From Kalmusia sp. IMI 367209 (lineage: Eukaryota; Ascomycota; Dothideomycetes; Pleosporales; Didymosphaeriaceae), in NCBI GenBank assembly GCA_027946365.1, contig JAPEUQ010000008.1:310001-374000 (forward strand): a stretch of 64,000 nucleotides of DNA, in the 5' to 3' direction. Below the pieces are notes generated by a model. That model was not told where the DNA came from and searched no databases. It worked only from the letters and a program-made list of their open reading frames with translations. Below, one piece after another: positions 11,829-23,885 of the stretch. How positions within the stretch are numbered: the first letter of the stretch is position 1; each line of letters starts with the position of its first letter. A program made the position numbers and the translations under genes.

Positions 11829-12561
11829 TGAGTCTCGATAGAAATGGCTGCTGGCCAAATTTGAGAGGTCGCGACCCGGTATATAGATGAGATCTGATTG
11901 AGACTCTTCACCGACACTCTGGATCATCAATAAGCGACTGCCTGCTGCCAGGTTGGACCTATTGCTCAAGGGAGCGGGGACGCTTTCGCCGATCTCTACC
12001 TCCTTCGGTATCAATCTCTACGGACGTATGCTATCAGCTGCTGGCGTACGCCGGCAGTTGTATTCTATGCCATCGTTCTTGTACCACGAGACATTCGCTG
12101 AATCATCGCGGGCCTCATCGCCAACTTCGCGAAGAGGTCCCGCAACACATCGTCGTCGCGACCAAGCTTTCATTGGCGGTCATACTAGACCCTAGGCCCC
12201 GTTACGGTACCTTAGTGAATCGTGGGGTACCGCCAAGTTGCGGGGCAGCACACGAAGGAAGCAGTTTCATGTACGGTCACGAATGTGTGACTTGAAATAG
12301 CGGTATCGGCAAATAACGTCGCATAATTGCCGGGGTAAATGGGCGCATTTCCTGTCACACAATTCGTCCTTCCTCCCTCTCCGCCTTTATCCCTCTCTAT
12401 CCCCGCTTCAACACCACTCCCCACCGATCTACGACTCGATTTCGCGCTATAAAAAAGCGCCGCAGGCAAGAATAGATGTACCACCTGGAAGGGAATCACG
12501 GCCCTGAGGCGAATCTACTTAGCGACTTCTTGAAAGGCGCGAAAACGAGAGCACAGGCAAT
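11829..12561. promoter_or_regulatory. Divergent promoter between permease and TauD dioxygenase
   Basis: The 733-bp intergenic space feeds both genes. A TATAAAAAA box at 12448-12456, flanked on both sides by GCGC, lies about 105 nt upstream of the dioxygenase start. No specific activator site could be assigned. Confidence 0.5.
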
Positions 12562-13708
12562 ATGGAAGAGACCGGAAACGCCGCAGAGTTCAAGACCATC
12601 CGTGTCAAGGAGCTCCACCCAACTTTCGGTGCAGAAATCGAAGGAGTAGATTTTCCGAATCCATCCGATGAGCAATTCCAGGAAATCCTGGTTGCGATGG
12701 CGAAGGTGCGCTAGACTTTACGTCTTCGGCGTTCACGAATAGATTGCGTGAAAGACCGTTGGGTAGCCGCAATAATGTGAGATGCTGACATGAAGCTGCA
12801 GTACGGTGTATGTGTGTTCCGAAAGACCGGCATGGACGATAAAGCGCATGTCGAGTTTTCGCGGAGGATGGGCGAGTTGGACGACATCAGACCATACATG
12901 ACCAGCGGGCGCAAGATGCGATATGAGTACTACGAGCTGTTCGATGCGGGAAATGTGGATGAGGACGGCAATGTTATTGACCCAAACTCCCCGAAAGCAC
13001 AATACCAAAGGGTAGGCGGCAAAGTCTTTCTTAGAGATCATGTAGCTAATCTCGAGATAGGGCAATGCTCTTTTCCATGTCGATAGTTCTTTCAACCCAC
13101 GGCGTGCCTCATTCTCGCTCCTTCGCGCATACGAGCTGCCACCGCCCGGCCACGGCGGCAACACTGATTTCGCCGATTCACGCACAGCCTTCGATGAAAT
13201 GCCCCATGATTTGAAAGCTGAATTGCTCGAGAGAGACTATGCGGCTGCGCACTGCATGGCACACTCCCGCAAAGTCGCTGCTCCCGAATTCTTCAAAGAC
13301 TTGGATGTGTCCACGCAACCCATGCACACACACAAGATCGTACAGAAGCATGAACCTTCTGGCCGAATGAACTTGTATATCGCTGCACATGCACATCATG
13401 TCGTCGGAATAGACAAAGTGCAGTCGGATGCTCTATTAAAACAGTTGCTCGATCATGTAACGCAGGAGAAGTATCGAACCAGCGTAGCGTGGGAGAACGT
13501 GGGAGACATGATAATCTGGGACAACACGTGTGTGCTGCATAGAGCCGGCGGTGGCACATTTGCGGGCAAGTTCAGGAGAGATTTGAGAAGAACTACAGTA
13601 CACGATGCTAGCAGCACGGCTTGGGGGCTAAACGACCCGAATGTAGCCAGAAGACCGGGTTTCAGCTTAGGAGTCAATAACCAGGTGCCTCAGCCGGTTG
13701 CGACATGA
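12562..13708 (+). CDS. TauD/TfdA-family Fe(II)/2-oxoglutarate dioxygenase
   Basis: Three exons, 12562-12705, 12802-13011 and 13061-13708, all in phase 0, encode 333 aa. The iron triad is visible as H124-V-D126 and a distal H278, followed by the arginine-rich FRRDLRRTTVHD block (residues about 289-300) that binds the 2-oxoglutarate carboxylate. This family oxidises taurine, alkyl sulfonates, 2,4-D-like aryloxyacetates or related acids while converting 2-oxoglutarate to succinate and CO2. No N-terminal targeting signal is seen, so a cytosolic enzyme is expected. Pairing with a divergent ACS-family permease suggests uptake and oxidation of one small organic acid. The substrate is unknown. Confidence 0.88.
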
Positions 13709-13741
13709 TTTTACTTAGTTTTAGGCGGCCGTAGGAGTTCT

Positions 13742-14464
13742 TTATTTAGATTTTGGTGTTCGTTTCCCAATGTTGTAACCCCAACCACGCAGCGTTTTGA
13801 CAACTTTTGGTGTGATTGCAGCCGTGAGCGGCACCCGGATGAATATGAAGGATTTGTGAATTACGAAAGCTAACCCCAGCTGTGTCCAGATAGCTAAAAT
13901 ATCCCCATCAGATACGTGAACGAACGAAGTACGACGATACTCACTTGGATTACCGCCTTCATTGTCTGGCACATGCTTGTCTGCTTCGCTAGCTTCGACC
14001 TCGACTTCCTGTTCTGCATTTTCAAACAGAGTAGGAAAGAAACGTCCGATGAGGTCTTTTGCACCGCCGAGGACTACATGCTCAGCATATGCCACTCGTT
14101 CTGCGCCGATGTATCGAACGGCGAGGAAGCAGAACGGAAGGTCGGCAACTGTGAGCGCTAAGTACACGCCGATAACAGTGTAGCCATACTCTCTGGATAG
14201 CTTTTTGAGCCGTGCAGTCAGTGAGTGCGGCTCTGGGCTGCCCAGATTTGGTGTTGGATTTGGCTGTGTATTGGCAGGTTTCTGGATGTAATTCCTCCGG
14301 AACGGCCTTTTTGAAAGCTTCGTCTTCCATGAATGCTGCCTGCATCTGGATGGGGACATCCAATGGAATGAAGGAACCTTTGCGCGGACTGACTGTGATT
14401 GTAGCCGGGTAGCTCGAACGAATGAGGACGCCATGGGCGAGCGTGAAGCTACTGGTCGATACAT
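13742..14464 (-). CDS. DUF1279 (FAM210/NAT2-like) mitochondrial membrane protein
   Basis: Read from ATG 14464. A basic, serine-rich leader of about 60 residues looks like a mitochondrial presequence. It is followed by LSREYGYTVIGVYLALTV, the opening helix of the DUF1279 domain, and a second hydrophobic pass near the end (LGLAFVIHKSFIFIRVPLTA). A probable 51-nt intron (13894-13944, GTGAGT to TTTTAG) leaves the frame open whether spliced or not. Splicing gives 223 aa and a better match to the domain. An upstream in-frame ATG at 14560 is less likely. Members act in mitochondrial inner-membrane homeostasis. The tail lies only 33 bp from the convergent dioxygenase gene. Confidence 0.78.
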   Translation of the reverse strand: MYRPVASRSPMASSFVRATRLQSQSVRAKVPSFHWMSPSRCRQHSWKTKLSKRPFRRNYIQKPANTQPNPTPNLGSPEPHSLTARLKKLSREYGYTVIGVYLALTVADLPFCFLAVRYIGAERVAYAEHVVLGGAKDLIGRFFPTLFENAEQEVEVEASEADKHVPDNEGGNPSEYRRTSFVHVSDGDILAIWTQLGLAFVIHKSFIFIRVPLTAAITPKVVKTLRGWGYNIGKRTPKSK

Positions 14465-15770
14465 CTTGGTACTATTCGCTAAAGTGAGCCGTAAATCGAG
14501 AATGCCTCTTGAAGGCGGATGATATGTCGATGCATTTTGATGAGACGTGCTTGATGTCATCCTTCAGGTACGAAATGTCGCCCCGCCAAGGCATTGCGGA
14601 ATCGGCACTCACGTGATTCGATCACCCATTGAGCATACAATTTTGGGCATATTCTAGCCTTCGGACGATTCATACTCGTACTGAAATAAACTATATAAAT
14701 GTGATGGCAATATTTCCAGCCTTGTGGTCACCACCCCGCCCTCCTCCAATAGATTCGAGGGATGCGGAAGGCATGGCCGGGCCGTGCCTGTTTACTGTGC
14801 CAAAATCTCACCTTTCCTACCTGACAGCACCACTTGAAAAGCATCACGAATCCTTTTCTACACACTTGAAGATGTCTGGCTAATGTTGTCTGCTAGATGG
14901 AAGTTTACGGACCACAGATTGGCCTGCACTGCATCGAGATCCCGGGCTCTGCTGACGCAGCCCCCAACGAGCAAGGAAAGAGACGGAGAAACCGTACGCG
15001 GCTTGAACAAGGACAAGCAGCTTTCTTTGTGGTATTCTGGAACACCATGATCTCTATCGGACGATGCCAGAGACGCGGTTAGCTACGATTCAACGCTTAG
15101 CTGCCGCGAACCGTGACCCACCTCACGATCGATAATGCAGCATACACAATACTGCACACCGATCCATTCCGAAGCGGGCGGCTAAGTGGGTGTGATTGTA
15201 ACGGCAGGTGCATGTGCGACAGCCGGCCGTTCGATGTAAACAGCTGACCTCCGCTGTATGCACCGTGGAGCGCATGCGAGTCGGATCACTATCAGTATAG
15301 CGCAACCTAATCCAACGTCCCTTACAGCCGGGTCCTTCTTCACCGAACTATTGGATACTACACTCGTAAAGGAATTTCGACAGCTCTGCTGAGCCACAAT
15401 CGTAGTTTACGAGCGCTTGGCTACCGAATCAACATGGAAGCCTCCTCGAAATGTCGACATGCAGCAGAAGAAATGGAGAACTCCGTATTCGCTCCCGGAC
15501 ATGGACCCTTGAGATACCCTGAGCAACGGACCATGCGCGTCAAGTAGACGAATGGCAGGCCTAAATACGGATCGATAAGCGACTACTGACCCGCTACCGC
15601 AGGAGAGAACACCAAGTCCCAGCTCTGATATACTGTCAGCCTTCCAGCCTGACTACCACCACAAGCGCTTTATACAACTACGCAACACGTCTAGACCGGC
15701 CTGGATATCTTTTTATGCGAGCGATCCTAGACTCGGAAATTTTGATCCAGCATTTCCCTCCGACTACAGA
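14465..15770. other. Intergenic stretch, nothing recognised
   Basis: A 1.3-kb divergent intergenic space between the DUF1279 gene and the aminotransferase gene. Short open frames occur on both strands but show no domains, no joined exons and no tRNA. Confidence 0.5.
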
Positions 15771-17235
15771 ATGGAAAGGGTGCGCTCGGAGCCACAACAC
15801 CGTGACGTGAAGATGGACCCAGGCTTATCAGCTCGCATGAGGTCGACTCTCGATGCACTAGCCCCAACGGCTACACAAGTTGCTTCGACCGGGAATTACA
15901 ATGGTTCCAACATTATCGATCTCTCTAGTGCCCAGAATGAGGTTCTACGCCCTGAGCTGCTGGAGTTCTTCAAAACGACAGTAGAGGACAAGATCACAGC
16001 GAATGTGAGAGAATCGAGTGTCCTGACTTTAACGAAATATTGACAAAACCACAGGCTTTTGGGTTGCCCGAAGGTGACGGTGGTGACACACCAACGCGGG
16101 AAGCTCTAGCTTCTTTCTTTAATACCTACTTCAAGCCCATCCATCCGATCAAAACCGAACACATCGTCTTGACTGGTGGCGCTAGCGATGCAATTGAGAG
16201 CATAATACATGCAATATGCGACGATGGCGACAGCATCATTGTACCTGGGCCATACTGGTGTTAGTACAACTGCAAGAAGGGCACAGCAACATCATCGCTC
16301 ACTATGCTTTAGATGGGTTTGAACGTATTTCGAGAGCAAGACCGAACGTCAATATCGTTGTTGCCAAACCGCCTACGTACCAGAATTATGATAATTACCT
16401 ATTGCCTTCTCTCCAGGCCGCTTACGACTTCTCGGCTGATAAGTCACGCATCAAAGCGGTGCTCATATGCAACCCGCACAACCCTCTTTCTCGATGTTAC
16501 CCCAAGAAGTCGCTCGTAGAGTGTATGGAATTCTGCCAGGAGCGCGGGCTTCATCTGATCTCAGACGAAATTTACGCTCTCTCATCGCTCAACGGAACAC
16601 CTACAGGCAGCCCTAAGTTTGTGTCAGCTCTCTCGTTGACAGAGCCTCTGGTTCCTGAGGGAGCAGTGAAGATTGACCCCAGCCGAGTGCATGTAGTTTG
16701 GGCCGCCAGCAAGCTTTTTGGTTCAAGCGGTTTTCGCGTGGTGAGTAATTTCTAGAACAATTGCAAGTAGGTATACTAACGTCTTCAGGGTTGTTTGATC
16801 TCGCAGCAAAATCCTCAGCTACTCGCGGGGATGTCGCTATTGACATCACAACATACCAATAACATTGCGTCCTTGTATCTATCATCACTCCTGGCCTGGA
16901 CTCAGTTACCGACCCTGCTCGCCCTCAATTCCGAACGGCTCACTGCATCGTATCGCCTCCTCGCAGATGCTTTTAAGCAATGGGACGTCGAGTTCATAAC
17001 ACCTACAGACGGCATCTTCCTCTTTGCTAAGCTCGCCAAGCATGCTCAGACTGCTGAAGACGAAGCAAACTTCTACAGCCGCCTAGCGGAGCATGGCGTG
17101 CGAATTGGTCCAGGAAGCATCTACAAGGGAGTCGATAAAGAGTTTGGATGGGCTAGGATCCGATTCTCCACTAGTCCCAAGACCATGGAAGCAGCTTTGG
17201 AACGGCTCGCAACGTTTATGGCGCTTGAATTCTAG
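15771..17235 (+). CDS. PLP-dependent aminotransferase class I/II (ACC-synthase-like)
   Basis: Four exons, 15771-16004, 16055-16259, 16313-16740 and 16789-17235, with good splice sites including a perfect TACTAAC branch point in the last intron, encode 437 aa. Landmarks in order: a glycine-rich GDGGDTPTREALASF segment, PGPYW for cofactor stacking, NPHNP for the cofactor-ring asparagine, SDEIYA, and the Schiff-base lysine K280 in AASKLFGSSGFRV. The arrangement matches fungal proteins called ACC-synthase-like aminotransferases, which are mostly aminotransferases of unknown substrate rather than ethylene enzymes. ATG 15813 is an alternative start in an equally good context. It is followed at 0.8 kb by an O-methyltransferase on the same strand. 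Confidence 0.88.
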
Positions 17236-18049
17236 GTCGTTTCTCGATTTGTGGGCTCCTATCCGTTCTTGCGCCTCGGTGTGCGTTCCGGCTTTCGTGG
17301 ATTCGTCTTTCTCCATCTTCCAAAATTCTCTATCTCATAGTTTCCAGTCGAGCCTCGCATGCAGCGATGGACTCGCTACGATATCATGCTCCTATACACT
17401 TACTCAACGGAATGAAAATGGCTTTGCATGTTGGCCCCGACGATGGCTCTCCCCTTCTACTCTCCAATTCCACAGCCGTTGGGCAGCATTGCATGCTTAT
17501 GAGGTACATTTGAAGGTCTGGACTTTGTTGTTTCGTGCTGATAGCTATGCTTCGACCCACGCAGAAATGTAACGGAATATCTCGGCGTGTTCGTGAGCAA
17601 GAATAGGACTCTCATTCGCAGCCTCCTCGTTCGCAAAGACGCATATCTCAACCCATAACCCGTTTCATCCCACTACTTCTGCTTGAATGCTTTAGTCTGG
17701 CCTAATTCGCAAGACGTCGAGCAGGGCGATTTTGGGCGAAAAGCGCAGCAGCGACCGCGTCGCGGGCCTTGAACAAGGCCAGTAATCCTACTGCCAGGCC
17801 GTGGACCAATCGTAAATCTAGCGCGACGAGACTGTATCCAGATTAAGCAGCGTAACTAGTGCAATTGGACCCCAATGTTTACGCCCCGCGAACGGTGTGC
17901 GCGCCGACGTCGCTCACGGGCGATACAGGTGAGTTAGTACGCGGTAGCTTGGAGCTTCGCCACACCGCATGTCCGCATATAAAGCAAAATGGAGAGTAGC
18001 ATGAAAGTAGAAGTTCTTCATTGTTGAGTTGCATTGCTAGAGTTGCAAC
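17236..18049. promoter_or_regulatory. Intergenic stretch with O-methyltransferase promoter
   Basis: No gene is visible. A TATAAA box at 17978-17983 lies about 70 nt upstream of the O-methyltransferase ATG, a typical distance in filamentous fungi. Nothing else was recognised. Confidence 0.5.
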
Positions 18050-19325
18050 ATGGATATCCCAGCTCTGACCGAGCAGCTTTCTAAGCTTGCGGAAGGAAGC
18101 CCTGAAGGCCTCCCAGAAGAGCAGCGTCTTGCTCTCGTGGAAGCACTTACAAACGCTCGTAGTGCCGTCTCAAGTCCACTGGAGAAGATGATTGATCTTC
18201 TGCTTGCGGTATGTATATCTAGCGGTTCTTACAAGCTTACAACGACTTATGGATATGGTAGCCTCACGATGCAATAGCCGCCAGACTGGCCGTCGACATG
18301 GGCCTCATGGACATCGCACTCGCACATGGGGGCCCCGTCACGGCGACCACGCTCGCCGAAAAGTCCAAGGCAGACATCGAGCTCGTTCGTAAGTCACGCA
18401 TTATAATTACCATGTCCACATTCTGACATTCACAGGCCGTATCATGCGCTTCATGACCGGTATGTCCTTTTTCAAAGAAGAAGACGCAGACCTCTACACT
18501 CCTTTACCAACGGGTCTCACGTTCCTCGCTCCTGGGTCTCCCCTCCGCGAATGCGTTATCCACCTCGTGGACGGCTATCCCGCCACGGCCTCGATGCCTA
18601 CCTTTTTCAAGAAAACCGCCTGGCGCAATCCCAACGATGCGTACAACGGGCCATGGCAGCACGCCTACCGCACGCCCGGGCAGCACTTCTTCGAGCAGCT
18701 AGACGAGCGAAGCGTGCACGCCCTCAGCGTAGTCATGAGTCTGCAGCCCCGGGGCACAGGCACGCAATGGTACGACGTGTGGCCGACCGAGGAGAAGCTC
18801 AAAGTGGACGACGCGGACAGAGCCGTGTTCGTCGACGTGGCAGGCGGCGTGGGCCACGAGACCAAAGCATTCGCCGAACGCTTCCCCTCGCTCCCCGGCA
18901 AGATCTTCCTCACCGACCTGCCTCAGGTGCTGGTGTCCGTCCCGTCGACGCTGCCCTCGAGCATCACGCTCGTCCCGCATGACTTCTTCAAGACGCCGTT
19001 TCCTGCGCCGCTGCAGGGCGCAAAAGCCTACTACATGCGCGCTGTGCTGCATGACTGGCCGGACACCCAGGCACGCAGCATCCTGTCCAATATTCGCAAT
19101 GTCATGGTCGACGACAGCTTGTTGTTGATCAACGAGGTTGTGTTGCCGGAGAAGGGGACGACGTTGTGGCATGCGCGGCAGGACTTCCAGATGATGGCAC
19201 ACTGCGCGAGCGGGGAGCGGACGGAGAGGCAGTGGCGAGGATTGGTGCAGAGCGCTGGGTTCGAGGTAGTGAAGATTGTCGAGGGCAAGGAGACGGCGTT
19301 GATCGAGTGTGTAAAGAAGATGTGA
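18050..19325 (+). CDS. SAM-dependent O-methyltransferase (plant-COMT-like fungal type)
   Basis: Exons 18050-18208, 18262-18388 and 18436-19325 join in phase to 391 aa. The N-terminal part is a winged-helix dimerisation domain. The SAM-binding loop is DVAGGVG at residues 229-235, followed by the acidic end of strand 2 (FLTDLP). The catalytic region has LHDW with H301, then DFQMMAHCASGERTERQW, a signature of fungal secondary-metabolite O-methyltransferases of the OmtA/COMT group. Expected reaction: methyl transfer from SAM to a phenolic or enolic hydroxyl. The third exon is notably GC-rich compared with its flanks. Its substrate is not known. It could act with the aminotransferase upstream, but no core synthase lies beside it. 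Confidence 0.88.
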
Positions 19326-20048
19326 GGCTTGCTGTTACCTCGAGTGGTGGGTATGCGCGGGTGTCTAGATTGTCGTCTGACTTCTGGGTGCGTTGAGATA
19401 AGACTCTTCTCTGTGCCCCCCTATGCTTTGTGTACTATGCAGATCGCTCATTGTGAATTCGCCTTCTACATCAGGCTGCGCAATATAACGGGCGCGCATC
19501 GATTCGAGAGAAACCGGCGTGTATGCGGCGCGGTGGAGAGAATTGTTCGAAGAGGGTACCATGCCATGAGCTGTAAGCACCAATACTACATACCCGTCCA
19601 CGCTTCGCACGTAGTCCAGTCGGTCAAGCCCATAGCACATTGTCCACTTTAAGGCGAAGGTGAAAACTGTTTCGTAAGCTTAATGCTCATTTACCACAGC
19701 ACGCCAAAGGGGTGGCCACGATGAACAGACCAAAAGGCGAACATACACCGCTATCTAGCGGTACAAGGCGACCGCGGCAATCGCCGCGCCGAGGTCAGTC
19801 AGCTCGGCCTTCAGCTCGTCGGGGCCGTTGAGCCCGGGCCCCGGGCCACCTTCCCTCCCAGGCGCTTGCCCGCTTCCCTGACACCCCTGCAGCCCACCTC
19901 GGTCCATGCGCACGCTGCCCGAAGCACAGCTTGGTTCTTCGTTGCCCAAGTTCGACGGTGTCGATGAGGGATGGATGTTGAGGAATTGTATATATATTGT
20001 GTAGTAATGAAATTTTAACAAATCAGCTCAATCGCAGCGTCTTCGGAC
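19326..20048. other. Intergenic stretch, nothing recognised
   Basis: The region between the O-methyltransferase stop and the tRNA-Thr gene has no coding character. A GC-rich patch at about 19790-19900 has no recognisable product. Confidence 0.45.
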
Positions 20049-20126
20049 GCCCGCTTGGCTCAGTGGTAGAGCGTATCACTAGTAGTCGCTATGATAAGGT
20101 CATCAGTTCGATTCTGATAGTGGGCA
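20049..20126 (+). tRNA. tRNA-Thr(AGU) with a 6-nt intron
   Basis: The cloverleaf closes fully. The acceptor GCCCGCT pairs with AGTGGGC (one G-T), followed by discriminator A. The D stem is GCTC/GAGC, the anticodon stem TATCA/TGATA, and the T stem ATCAG/CTGAT with a TTCGATT loop. The loop of the anticodon arm has 13 bases. It is best read as ctAGTa plus a six-base intron (gtcgct) in the canonical position after base 37. Removing it gives a 72-base tRNA with anticodon AGU for threonine. Internal A and B boxes are intact. Position and closure are certain. The exact intron boundary is inferred. Confidence 0.88.
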
Positions 20127-20127
20127 G

Positions 20128-20134
20128 TTTTTTT
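20128..20134 (+). terminator. RNA polymerase III T-run terminator
   Basis: Seven T residues start two bases after the tRNA-Thr discriminator base, the usual Pol III stop. Confidence 0.8.
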
Positions 20135-20893
20135 CGGCGGGTTTGGGCATTGGACGGCTTGAAAGGTGAGCGTGTTACGAAGGGGCAGCTGGCAAGTTTT
20201 TTTCTTAGTGTGGGCGGGGGTTGGGCTAGTGTGTAACACGTCGATGCCTTGCGTTCTGGGTGTCCTTTTGGAAGACGCGATTTGATGATGTGCTCATGAT
20301 TTGGACGTTAGAAGGTATGGATACGGTGGCAGTGCAAATTTTAGGACATGTATGTATTTCGTAACGATGACATGCTTCATTGTCCACCCAGACTGTATGA
20401 CAAACATCTCTCGCCATCTAACGAAATTTATGCTATGCTCTTGTCAAGTCGCTGCTTGACATACTCACACACCACCCTATTCGAACGCCGTAGCCAGCGC
20501 CACAAAGGCCCATGGCCCATGGCTTTACGTCAGACGCTCATCTGTGTGCCGAAAAGTGAAATGAGCATGGAAGTGGTGTTTCCCATCGTATAATCTCCCT
20601 GACAAGGGAGCTCGGCTATGCAAATGGAGAAAAGAGAGAGGAAAGGATCACGTGTGATCAGAGAAGCGATTGAGCTAAATCTTGTGCGTTGGCATCGTGA
20701 CAGGGCATCGGCCGTGTCAAAGTCGTTGAAGAAGAAAGATGATAGACCTTCCCAGTACTGAAGAAAAGTATTACGAGTCGAGTGACTATCGCCATGTAAA
20801 ATTGAAATGTGTGAACGTCCATTGTGTGTTCTACCTCTATTGTCTTTCGTCGTTGCTATCGTCTCATACTCTTGAGGCGTACAGCGGTGGCAT
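20135..20893. other. Intergenic stretch, nothing recognised
   Basis: The space between the tRNA and the 3' end of the convergent POT transporter gene has no coding frame with support. Confidence 0.45.
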
Positions 20894-23333
20894 CTAAAGC
20901 CGGGGGCGTTCCAACGAAAGCATACTGGTTTCACCACCCTCGCAAAATGAGTGAAATGATGTGCTCAGCTGCCGGGTGACATCCGTTGTCTCCTGCAAAG
21001 GATGTTCTGTATGCAGAAGCTCTGGCGACACCATTGAGAACCGTGATTGTCGTTTCTGCAGGTTGCGCTGCTGCCTAGGCGGGCTCAAAGACGGTGAGGA
21101 TATATGCTCCACTGGAGATGGTGGTGCCGATGTGCCTTCTTGACGGGCTATACGGTCACTTGCATTGTCTGAGATAGTTGGAAGTTCTCTCAATCCGGCG
21201 CCATATATACCAAGACCAGGAATTTTCTTTCCCCTAGAGCCAACAAGCGTAGAATCTACGAGATCGGGACGTGAAGGTATAGCTGGGGGGCTTTCTATGT
21301 GTTTTGTCAATACCGAACCAAGCTCCGAGTTCGCGAATATAGACGTCGGACTGCTAATACCATTGCTCTGCCTCTCCAGAAACAATAATGGTGGTCCTCC
21401 TTCTACAGCTTCATCAGCTCCGTCCTCATCCCGGGTCTTGTCGTACTTTCGAAATATAAGCCAAAAGATCATCGTGGTAACAACCATCGCGCCTGCGAGT
21501 GACGCGTAGAAAATGACAAGGTTCGGGTCATGCGCGAACGGTGTCAATCCCATCGCACAGACCGAGCCAATGCCAGCCATGAGTGGAAAGATGGCCTGGA
21601 TCATCGCTTTCATGTGCGTGGGTGCGTGACTGGAAGCAATCTCGAGCGCCGTTGCATAAGACCACGCTTCACCCATGGCAATGAGGAAGAAAATAGGTGC
21701 TTGAATCCAGACGTTAACGCGATTGGGTTCGCGGTTTGTGGCCAAGCTGCACTCTCGCGGATGTTCGTAGCAAGGGCCTGTAGAGTAAATCATGTGCTGC
21801 ACGATAGCTGCGTAGGCCATAGACAGTGCAACAAAGCTGAACCCGATCGTGATTCGGATGATAGGTTTGAGGTAGATGTGGCGCCTATGTAGGAGAGGGT
21901 AAATGACATAGTGAATAAGCGGTACGAAGAGGATGCACCCAACTTGGTTCATGGCGGGCAGCATATCGTTCGGGGTACTGCCTGTCTCCATCTGTGCCGC
22001 TGATGAAATCAGGTTATTCTGCATTTGATCGAAGCAAATGTAGAACACAATGAAAGCCAAACTAGCAAAGAGTTAGTCTAGAAACCATTTACTTCTGTAC
22101 GAAGTACTCACAGGACACGACAACCTTGCAGACCACGGCAAAGTTCGCTGACCAACTTCCCACTCCAAGGGACAACCTTGCGGCGATGCTCAAGCTGATA
22201 CTTTGGATCCGCGCGGGCCATGCGGAATCCATTTCGGGAAGCACACAGCAATATCCGGCTAGCTTGTGCAAAAGCCCTAGTCTCGTGTGGCAGTCGTACT
22301 GCCCTGCATTAGATTTTGGACGCCTAAGTACGACGAAATCACTTACAAAACCGTGATTTGCCAATTAGAAGTGTAACGAGGCTGGTCGAAATGAGTCCCA
22401 ATACCAATCCATATGACCAAGTAAACCCCACGTGCTCCTCTAGGGCCACAGTCGCGAACCAGGATAATGACCCTACATTGCCCATCCTTGTGGTGTGTTA
22501 GCAAATTATTACCCTTCTTGCACGCAATGAGCTTTTACCAGTAGTTGAGGCCATATATATATTCGAGGGTAAGAGACCGATCTATAACAACCTGCTCGCC
22601 AGATTTGAGTATCTTAACACACGATTTCGCCCCGGTGTACTGATCAGCTGTCTGAAATTAGCATCATCATTGATGGCAACAAGATGTTACCAACCTAGAA
22701 ATGCTGCCAGGACTGATTGAACACCGCCCGACCCTAGAGCTACGCAGACCATGGCCACTATAAGCCCTGAAAAGCCCCAACCTTTATCTAAACTTGCAGG
22801 TAGTGAGCTCAGAGTCATCACCGCACAACCAAAATTAGATAGACTGGAAAGTATTAGCTAATGGTCGTGAAGTAGAAAGGGAAGAGATACGAACATCAAG
22901 CAAGTGAGAAGTGTCCTATATCTACCAAGTCTAGAGTCGGATAGAATAGCGAATATCATCGGTGAGATGTAGTAGCCGATGTAGAAACCGCAGTAGATGC
23001 GCGTAGCCTTGACCTGCCCAAGGCCGAGGGCGCCGGGCGTCTCTTCGTCAGTGAGCCGATGAGAATGCTGCATGTAGTTTTCTATGACCAATGATTAGCA
23101 ACTACTGTATCAAATTGTATAAAGATATACCTACGCCACGGTGCTGTTACGCCCCAAAAGCCGGCTCGCTCCCAAAAGCTCACCGATGCGACAAGCCATA
23201 CCCGCATTGGTATATCATCTCGTACGCGTCGCAGACCATATCCCTCTACGGTGACTGAAGAGCTGGGAGACGAGTCGTATGTTGATTGAGTCATAAGCTT
23301 GAATGGGTATTGCCGGTCGTGCATCCTGTCCAC
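20894..23333 (-). CDS. POT/PTR2-family proton-coupled peptide transporter
   Basis: Seven exons were joined by splice signals and phase: 23333-23135, 23081-22895, 22843-22695, 22647-22539, 22486-22347, 22298-22112 and 22061-20894. They total 712 aa. The first helix carries SFWERAGFWG, the ExxER proton-coupling motif of POT proteins. Further signs are QNYMQ after exon 1, the GxYIGYYISP helix, and IAMGEAWSYATALE in the C-terminal bundle. About twelve helices end near residue 530. An unusually long hydrophilic tail of about 180 residues follows, rich in Ser/Pro. Expected role: uptake of di- and tripeptides, or sometimes nitrate or plant-derived compounds, at the plasma membrane. ATG 23294 is an alternative start. 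Confidence 0.87.
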
Positions 23334-23885
23334 GCCGTCCGTGGCATGCGCGGCTCTTGTGGAGGGGTTGCGTAGCGGGTTGAGTTTCTCTACGAAGTAC
23401 TAGCGTTGTATAGTTGACTGTTTAAATGCCGAGCGTTCGACCCTATGACATTCATTAATGCAGCGGGCCGAACCTTCATTTGCCGGCAGCGGCGCAGTTG
23501 AGGTGATGGGGCGGTAATGGGGGCGGTGAATGGGGCGGGCGCTTGCTCCATTACAAGAAGACCGCGGATTCGTGGGGTAACAAAATCGGACAGCGAGAAA
23601 GGAAGATTTAAACATTGTGTGTGTGCGGGCCAATAACAACAAAAGTGAAAGACACCGATAGCTTGCATTAGAAGTCTGTATGTCTGATAATGTTCCAAGG
23701 TTGGTAAGCGCAAGTTTACCGAACTGTGAGATCCCGTTGCCAACACAAACGGATTGCGCTGTGTTCTGTGTGCCGGCCCAAACCTGGAAATTGGGTACGG
23801 CCAAAGGAGAAAAGTTTTTTATCTGCTGCTGAGCGGTGAAGAATCGATAACGAGCGCGCCAGGCACGCACTCGCGACACAGTCCC
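23334..23885. other. POT transporter promoter region
   Basis: The 550 bp between the POT start and the stop of the next minus-strand gene should hold the POT promoter. Overlapping open frames on both strands show no domain. Confidence 0.45.

Noticed and set aside
12733..13185. A 150-codon minus-strand frame
   Set aside because: It is antisense to the TauD dioxygenase exons, whose iron ligands and splice sites fix the coding strand.
18699..19202. A 167-codon minus-strand frame
   Set aside because: It is a shadow of the GC-rich third exon of the O-methyltransferase.
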